Below are positions 58,396-64,000 of a stretch of DNA of 64,000 nt, in pieces. The translations under genes and the position numbers were made by a program. The number at the start of each line of letters is the position of its first letter. Within the stretch, counting starts at the first letter, position 1. This DNA comes from Lachnospiraceae bacterium (lineage in GTDB: Bacteria > Bacillota > Clostridia > Lachnospirales > Lachnospiraceae): positions 496,001 through 560,000 of the forward strand of contig JAJXRY010000001.1 of the NCBI GenBank assembly GCA_021628825.1, read 5' to 3'. The notes below the pieces were generated by a model. It worked only from the letters and a program-made list of their open reading frames with translations. It ran no database searches and had not been told where the DNA came from.

Positions 58396-59611
58396 TTATT
58401 TTCGCTTTTTATGTCGTAATAATCCACGCAGGTTTCTGATCAGAACCAGAAGCAGAATCAGCATCAGAAGCACGATTCCGGCAATTGCAACCATAATTCC
58501 GATCGAATATCCGCTTGATTTTGCGGGCGTTACCGGATCCGTATGGCTGGCAAAGGCTTCAGTGGTAACTTCGATATAGGTCTGTTGTTTTTCCAAAAGA
58601 TCCTCTGCTTTTTGCTGCTGCATTTCCTGACGTAACCGTTCCGGATCCTCGATTGCTGCGACCTCAATCGTGTTGCTTTCTGTAAATTTATCATATTCAT
58701 TGTATGCCATGGTCCGCAGCTCCACCGCGGTATCAAACGGAAGCTGGAACGTAAAGGTATGTTCGGGGGCCGAGACATCCCATTGCTCCGGACGCGGCCA
58801 CTCCAATAATTCCGTATAGGTATTTCCACCATCGGTACTGACGGCATAATATTGGATATAGCTGTCACTGTCCGAAGCGGTCATCCGGATCGTTGCCATG
58901 CCGGTTTCCGAATCGATGGAGGAAAGCGCAATCTCGTTTACCTCCGGTGCCGTTTCATCCGGTCTTGCCACATCGGCAGGAGCCGGAATCCGGGAAAAAG
59001 GGATAACCGGAATAATCAACGCCCAGTTCTTCGGATTTTAAACCAAAATATTTCGCAACGGCCTCCGCATCCCGGATTCCAAGCGCCTTTAATGATTCTA
59101 CTCCGTCGGCTACCGCAAAGGCATCCTTTGCATGATCCAGATGACAGTGCTCGATTAACGCACACGGAACATCCATCTCTGCAGAGTACCGCAGGATCCC
59201 GTAATAGTCGGTTCCACGGTCATTCAGTCTCGTCTTGATGCCACGGGAAAACAAGCCCATATCGGTAAGTTCCTGCATTTCAAGCTCTGCAAAAGCAAAT
59301 CCATTGCTGTATAGTTCTCCACGGGACGGCACCCATACCTCGGCACCGTATAAATTATGGTTTACAGACAGATTGAAGTGAAGACAATACAAAAAATCGG
59401 CGTCCTTTTCTTTGGCAAAGGCAACACGGTCTTTGATCGTCATATCCATATCGACTTCATGCGTCAGATATACCGTGACATCTTCAAACTTCTCAAGATG
59501 CTCCTTCATGGCCTGCGCTACAATCGGATTGATTTCTTTTTCTACAAATTCACCATATTCCCCGCCACGGTTCTCTCCACCGTGACCGGGATCTATTACA
59601 ATGATTGGCAT
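58396..59611 (-). CDS. N-acetylmuramoyl-L-alanine amidase with C-terminal membrane anchor
   Basis: An Amidase_3 zinc enzyme that cleaves the glycan-peptide bond. The zinc motif 'VIDPGHGGENRGG', 'VEKEINPIVAQAMKEHL' and the catalytic Glu in 'CALIEHCHLDHAKDA' are visible. After about residue 215 follow a beta-rich domain, a coiled segment and a C-terminal membrane helix with basic end (LLRHKKRK). No N-terminal signal is seen, which is odd for a wall enzyme. One break at A5 58995-58999 (corrected GYPFSRIPAPADVARPD). About 405 residues. Confidence 0.83.
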
Positions 59612-59634
59612 CGTTCACTCTCCCGTATACAAGA

Positions 59635-59664
59635 GAACCGACCTACCAATCGGTAGGTCGGTTC
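59635..59664. repeat. Perfect 13-bp inverted repeat
   Basis: GAACCGACCTACC at 59635-59647 and GGTAGGTCGGTTC at 59652-59664 enclose a four-base loop. It lies between the coiled-coil gene and the amidase gene, both leftward. No T run follows on either strand, so a terminator role is possible but atypical. Confidence 0.7.
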
Positions 59665-59669
59665 AGACC

Positions 59670-60285
59670 TTACAACATATCGACATTAATGCTTCCTGTC
59701 GTACCTTCCTGAAGATCCCCCTCCGGTGCTTCAAATTTATCCGGCTCCGGTGGATTCAGTTCTACACGGTTGGAATTCACGACATCATTATAATGATTGA
59801 GTCCCGCCATAAAGCTTTCATAATGCTCGGTTGTGGTTTTCATTGTCTGGTTGATGAGCATTTCCACATTCGCTAAGATATCATCGGTATACTGCATGGC
59901 GGCAGACCGCACACTGTTCGCTTCCATGGTCGCATTGTCCAGGATTTCCTGTGCCTGCTTCGTTGCCATGGTAACAACCTCGTTCGCCTGTGCGTAGGCC
60001 TGCTGCATAATTTCGTGTTCGTTGATCAACTGGTTGGTATGCAGGGTTGCTTCATTGATCAGTGCCTGTGCCTTCTCCCCTTGCATCATTCAGAATGGCT
60101 TCTTTATTGCTGATGATCTTCTGATAACGCTTGATTTCATCAGGGGTTTTCATACGCAGTTCCCGAAGAAGCTCGTCAATCTCTTCCTTGTTCACAATAA
60201 TCTTGGTATCGGAAAAGGTCTGATACTTGCAACCATCGATATATTCTTCGATTTCATCAATTAACTGTTCAATTCTGCTGCTCAT
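59670..60285 (-). CDS. Coiled-coil protein (DivIVA/ATPase-like, unknown)
   Basis: The protein of about 204 residues is mostly helical: 'RIEQLIDEIEEYIDGCKYQT' at the start, then a long Ala/Gln/Glu-rich coiled coil. It resembles the proteins often labelled 'ATPase' or DivIVA-like encoded beside coaD in Lachnospiraceae. No catalytic motif is present. One break at C4 60077-60080 (three expected) gives ILNDAREKAQALINEA. It overlaps the coaD stop by ATGA. Confidence 0.75.
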
Positions 60286-60791
60286 TCCATTGCCTCCGGT
60301 TCATTTCTTTCTATTCCATATTTGTCATAAATCTGCTTTCCTAAAAAGTCCGGTACACACATGGAAATATCGCCTCCGAAGCTGGCAATTTCCTTGACAC
60401 TCGAAGAACTGAGGTAGGCATATTCCAAACCGGTCGTTAAAAAGACCGTATCCACTGCACCATGGGAAAGCTTGGCATTTGTCTGGGCTGTCTGAAGTTC
60501 ATATTCGAAATCGGTGATGGCACGTAACCCACGGATTACGACATGAACATCCTTCTCTTTTGCATAATCTACCAATAAGCCGCTGAAGGATTCCACCTTG
60601 ACATTCGGAATATCCTTTACAGCTTCCTTTAATATCTTAACACGTTCTTCTACTGAAAACAATGGTGTCTTTACTTTATTGTTTAAGACACTTACCGTTA
60701 ATTCATCAAACATCTGTGCCGCACGGCGGATGACATCAAGGTGTCCGTAATGAACCGGATCAAAGCTTCCCGGATAAATTGCTTTTTTCAA
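60282..60791 (-). CDS. coaD: Phosphopantetheine adenylyltransferase
   Basis: CoaD makes dephospho-CoA from phosphopantetheine and ATP. 'YPGSFDPVHYGHLDVIRRAA' at the start (nucleotidyl-transferase motif HYGH) and 'AYLSSSSVKEIASFGGD' near the end are diagnostic, with 'VIRGLRAITDFEYE' between. 169 residues, intact. Between rsmD and the coiled-coil gene, as usual. Confidence 0.97.
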   Translation of the reverse strand: MKKAIYPGSFDPVHYGHLDVIRRAAQMFDELTVSVLNNKVKTPLFSVEERVKILKEAVKDIPNVKVESFSGLLVDYAKEKDVHVVIRGLRAITDFEYELQTAQTNAKLSHGAVDTVFLTTGLEYAYLSSSSVKEIASFGGDISMCVPDFLGKQIYDKYGIERNEPEAME

Positions 60792-60824
60792 TTTTTTCTC
60801 CTTAAGACGTCGGGATTTCCTTCC

Positions 60825-61375
60825 CTATTGTCTTTTGATAAATAAATGTTTATTGGTCCTGTAATTCTTTTCTCTTACAATCGTAAATCCGCATTCTTTG
60901 AGGAAATCAAAGGACCGGTCAATCGCAGCTTCTAAAATAATGGTCGTATTTTCCGTAACATACGGCATATTCCTTAATTCACGGAAAAGCACCGGTTCGA
61001 TGCCAAGCGCATATGGGGGGATCCATGAAGATGATGCCGACTTCCTTTTCATGGATCTGGTGTATGCCGGATAAGACATCTCCTTTAATCAGGGTTGCCC
61101 GGTCTGTAAACTTTGTAAACTGTAAATTATCCTGAATGCATGCAATGGCTTTCGGGTTATTCTCAATAAAATAACTGTGCTCCGCGCCACGGCTTAAGGC
61201 CTCAATGCCGATCCCTCCGCTTCCTGCAAAAAAAGTCTGCAAACACACATCCCGGCACATCCATCTGGATCATATTAAACAAGGTTTCTTTAATCCGGTC
61301 CGTGGTCGGTCTGGTATCCATGGATGCTGGTGTCTTTAACGGAAGGCTGCGCGCCGTTCCTGCAATTACTCTCAT
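60825..61375 (-). CDS. rsmD: 16S rRNA (guanine(966)-N(2))-methyltransferase RsmD
   Basis: RsmD methylates G966 of 16S rRNA during assembly. 'MRVIAGTARSLPLKTP' and 'RPTTDRIKETLFNMI' open the protein, the SAM motif is FADFFAGSGGIGIEALSRGA once the A7 run at 61228-61234 is shortened by one, and the catalytic DPPY-type motif is MDPPYALG once the G6 run at 61015-61020 is shortened by one. About 183 residues. The start ATG 61375 follows 'aaggaggaac'. Confidence 0.93.
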
Positions 61376-61390
61376 AGTTCCTCCTTAACG

Positions 61391-63634
61391 TTACAGACGA
61401 AGCTTGGTTCCTTTGCTGTCTCTGTGCTGCGGCTTGATCCGCTGCAGCTCCACATGCTTGTCTTTATATACAATATCCGGATCCGGCATAGCCGCCTGGG
61501 TATAATAAACAGCTTCTACATGATCTTTATCGGAAAGCTTCATTCCACGCACACCCACAGCCGACTTCTTCTTCTCCGGAATTTCCTCTAAGCCGAACCG
61601 CAGGAAATATCCATCGGCGGACTGTAAGATAACCTGCTTCTGCTCCTTGATAATTTCAACGCTGATGACCTCGTCGTTATCCTGCAGCTTCGTTGCGGCA
61701 ACTGTTCTCTTTGCCACATCAAACTCACCACCGTCAACGACCTTCATCTGAGCCTTAGCGGTAACAAACAGAAGCCGATAAAGATTCAGGCTCGTCTGGC
61801 TTTCTACCGCGATGGCATATTCCTTCTGTGAATCATAATTACTGATATTATCAATCGGAACTCCCTTGTCACGGAACTTTCCAAACGGAACATCCTGTAA
61901 TTTTACCGTGTGAAGCTGTCCGGTATTTGTAAAGATACAGATTTTACCGGTGTTCTTACAGAATACCACATATTTATTTTCGGTATCCGCAGCCTCCTTG
62001 TTCCGTTCATAGGTTGGAACATCCACGGATCTGGCATAACCGAAACGGTCCATTAAGAAGACAATATCCATTTCCTCAATCTTCTTTTTCTACATAAACG
62101 GCTTCTGCTACATTTTTCGATGACTGTTTTCCGTGGCTTTCCATGTGCCCTGCGGATGTCATCGAGCTCATTCATAATGACCTGCGCCATGGAATCCCGG
62201 CGGTCTAAAATATCCTCATACCGGTAAATGTTTGCAAGGGTATCCTCGTGCTCGTTAATCAATGCTTCAAGTTCAAGTCCAATTAATTTATATAAACGCA
62301 TCTCTAAGATGGCATTTGCCTGCTTTTCGGTAAAGCAGAGCTGAGAAGCCATAATCTTGGATTCCTTGGAACGAAATTTGATGCCATCGGTCTTTCCTTC
62401 GACCAGACAGGCTTTCGCCATGGCACGGTCCTTGGATCCACGTAAAATCTCGATGACAAGATCAATGACGTTACAGGCTTTGATTAAGCCTTCCTGAATT
62501 TCCTTGCGTTCCAGCTCCTTTTCAAGGAGTGTGGTATATTTCCGGCGCGCCACTTCAAACTGGAAATCCACATTGTGTTTGATGATCTGCTTAAGGCTCA
62601 TAACCTCCGGTCTTCCATCGGCAATAGCCAGCATATTGACACCAAAGGTATCTTCGAGTCTGGTCTTTTTATAGAGCATGTTGACAAAATTCTCAACATC
62701 TGCATCCTTACGGAGCTCAATGACAATACGGATGCCCTCCTTGGAAGACTGGTTCGTAATGTCTACAATATCCTGCGTCTTTTTCGTTTCGGAAAGGGCT
62801 GCTACGTCCATCAGGAACTTGGAAATGTTAGCTCCGATCATGGGATAGGGGATTTCGGAAATGACCACATTCGTCTTGCCGGCCTTTCCCTTTTCAATAT
62901 CCACCTTGCCACGGACCTTAATCTTCCCGACGCCGGTCTCATAAATTTCCAGCAGTTCGTCCTTATTGGTAACGATACCACCGGTCGGAAAATCCGGACC
63001 CTTGATATATTTCATGAATCCTTCTGTGGTAATCTCTTCGTTCTGCATGTAAGCTTTTACCGCATCGGCCACCTCGCCGAGATTGTGAGGAGGAATGCTG
63101 GTTGCCATACCAACGGCAATTCCTTCGGAACCGTTGACTAAGAGGTTTGGAATCTTTACAGGAAGAACGGATGGTTCTTTCTCGGTTTCGTCAAAGTTCG
63201 GGATGAAATCAACAACATCCTTATCCAGGTCTGCCAAAAACGCTTCCTGCGTCACTTTTTCAAGGCGGGCTTCCGTGTATCGCATGGCAGCCGCTCCGTC
63301 GCCTTCGATGTTACCGAAGTTACCGTGTCCGTCAATTAAGGGCATCCCTTTCTTAAAATCCTGTGTCATCACAACCAGCGCATCATAAATGGAGCTGTCT
63401 CCGTGGGGATGGTATTTACCCATGGTATCGCCGACAATACGAGCACTCTTACGGTACGGCTTGTCATAGCGTATTCCCAGTTCATGCATATCGTAAAGCA
63501 CACGGCGCTGTACCGGCTTTAATCCGTCTCTGGCATCCGGCAGGGCACGCGCAATAATAACACTCATGGCATAATCAATATAAGATTTCTGCATCACTTC
63601 CGAATATTCGGTTTTGATGATTTTTTTCTTCCAT
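61391..63634 (-). CDS. parC: DNA topoisomerase IV/gyrase A-type subunit (ParC-like)
   Basis: The breakage-reunion subunit of a type IIA topoisomerase. The catalytic tyrosine is in 'GAAAMRYTEARL', and 'DYAMSVIIARALPDARDGLK', read to twenty residues, and 'GKYHPHGDSSIYDALV' are present. Breaks: T7 63621-63627 (corrected MEEKIIKTEYSEVMQ from ATG 63634), T5 62113 and T5 62085 (corrected VIENVAEAVYVEKKIEEMD). About 745 residues with a shorter C-terminal beta-propeller than GyrA, and paired with a ParE-like gene, so topoisomerase IV is the better call, but a gyrase is not excluded. Confidence 0.88.
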
Positions 63635-63678
63635 GAAATAAATTCCTTTCTAAGAAACTCCGGAATCGGTCTGAACAA

Positions 63679-64000
63679 TCAGATATCCAGCTCCGCATCG
63701 GTGGCATGTTCGTAGATAAATGCCTTTCGGGGAGGAACCTCGGTTCCCATCAGCATTTCAGTCACTTCGGATGCCATACGCGCATCTTCAATCTCGACCT
63801 GCTTTAAAATTCTGGACGCCGGATCCAAAGTGGTCTCCCATAACTGCTCCGCATCCATTTCACCAAGACCTTTGTACCGCTGTAAGGTAAAGGGTCCTTT
63901 ATGCTTCTTACGATACTGCTCTAACGCCTTGTCATCGTACAGGTACTCTTCTTCTCCCTTCGAGGGCATCGCCTTATATAACGGCGGCATGGCAATATAA
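63679..64000 (-). CDS. parE: ParE/GyrB-type topoisomerase subunit, C-terminal part
   Basis: The C-terminal end of the ATPase subunit partner of the gene at 61391; the rest lies beyond the right edge. The frame is open from base 64000: 'YIAMPPLYKAMPSKGEEEYL', the TOPRIM-adjacent 'LQRYKGLGEMDAEQLWETTL' and the end 'PPRKAFIYEHATDAELDI' are diagnostic. The apparent ATG at 63990 is an internal methionine. The 45-base gap to parC suggests one operon. Confidence 0.9.
   Translation of the reverse strand, partial: YIAMPPLYKAMPSKGEEEYLYDDKALEQYRKKHKGPFTLQRYKGLGEMDAEQLWETTLDPASRILKQVEIEDARMASEVTEMLMGTEVPPRKAFIYEHATDAELDI

Noticed and set aside
62575..63141. 188-codon plus-strand open frame
   Set aside because: Antisense shadow of parC.
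1..64000. Programmed frameshifting or poly-A slippage as an explanation of the broken frames
   Set aside because: The runs are short (mostly 5), lack slippery heptamers and stimulatory structures, occur in about half of all genes and include G/C runs and compensating pairs; systematic sequence error is simpler.
1..64000. CRISPR arrays, tRNA or rRNA genes, insertion sequences
   Set aside because: No regularly spaced repeats, cloverleaf-like segments, conserved rRNA motifs or transposase frames were recognised by eye.

Overview
The window reads as chromosomal DNA of a low-to-moderate GC Firmicute of class Clostridia, most likely family Lachnospiraceae. This is an inference from gene order and protein flavour: mreBCD-PBP2-minCDE-rodA-mgsA, an rplU-prp-rpmA-obgE block with an L27 N-terminal extension, hisZ-hisG-hisD-hisB-hisIE, a livFGMHJ uptake operon, a LexA/LysM SOS divergon and cytidylate-kinase-like proteins. 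No rRNA, tRNA, CRISPR array, insertion sequence or prophage was recognised.

The dominant property of the sequence is a very high density of single-gene frame breaks, about a hundred by hand count, nearly all at homopolymers and nearly all insertions. Runs of 5 A or T stand where the protein family demands 4, runs of 7 where it demands 5, and G/C runs are one base too long. Removing those bases restores full-length conserved proteins, many of them expected to be essential (MreB, RodA, LspA, ObgE, HisD, ParC, RsmD). I therefore annotate reconstructed genes across the breaks and regard the breaks as probable homopolymer overcalls, not gene decay. Several genes (sepF, lspA, dtd, an RluA-family gene) contain compensating breaks that leave a misleading open frame with a scrambled internal segment.

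Layout. 1-3.3 kb (+): end of miaA, a methionine gamma-lyase-like protein, DUF4321, radC. 3.3-13 kb (+): cell-shape and septum placement (mreB, mreC, mreD, PBP2, minC, minD, minE, rodA), mgsA and a D,D-carboxypeptidase lipoprotein. 13-19 kb (+): a P-loop protein, then an HlyD-like protein, yggS, sepF, aroB, lspA and an RluD-type synthase. 19-23 kb: cytidylate-kinase-like gene, MATE exporter divergent from a LysR regulator, SGNH hydrolase. 23-30 kb: AT-richer accessory segment with an ABC-2 exporter, NUDIX, small lipoprotein, YczE-like protein, histidine phosphatase, HicB-like protein and methyltransferase.

30-35 kb: dtd and an AI-2E-type permease (-), then TtcA-like, a tyrosine recombinase and lexA (+), the last divergent from a LysM protein with four LexA-box-like sites between them. 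35-41 kb (-): cytidylate-kinase-like protein and the branched-chain amino acid ABC operon. 41-49 kb (-): rsfS, yqeK, yhbY, obgE, rpmA, prp, rplU with its leader, RNase G/E, a DUF2344 protein and its radical-SAM partner. 49-54 kb (-): the histidine operon, with tandem repeats at its promoter. 54-64 kb (mostly -): recU, RluA-family synthase, HAD phosphatase, a YlbJ-like membrane protein (+), amidase, a coiled-coil protein, coaD, rsmD, and a parE-parC-type topoisomerase pair running off the right edge.
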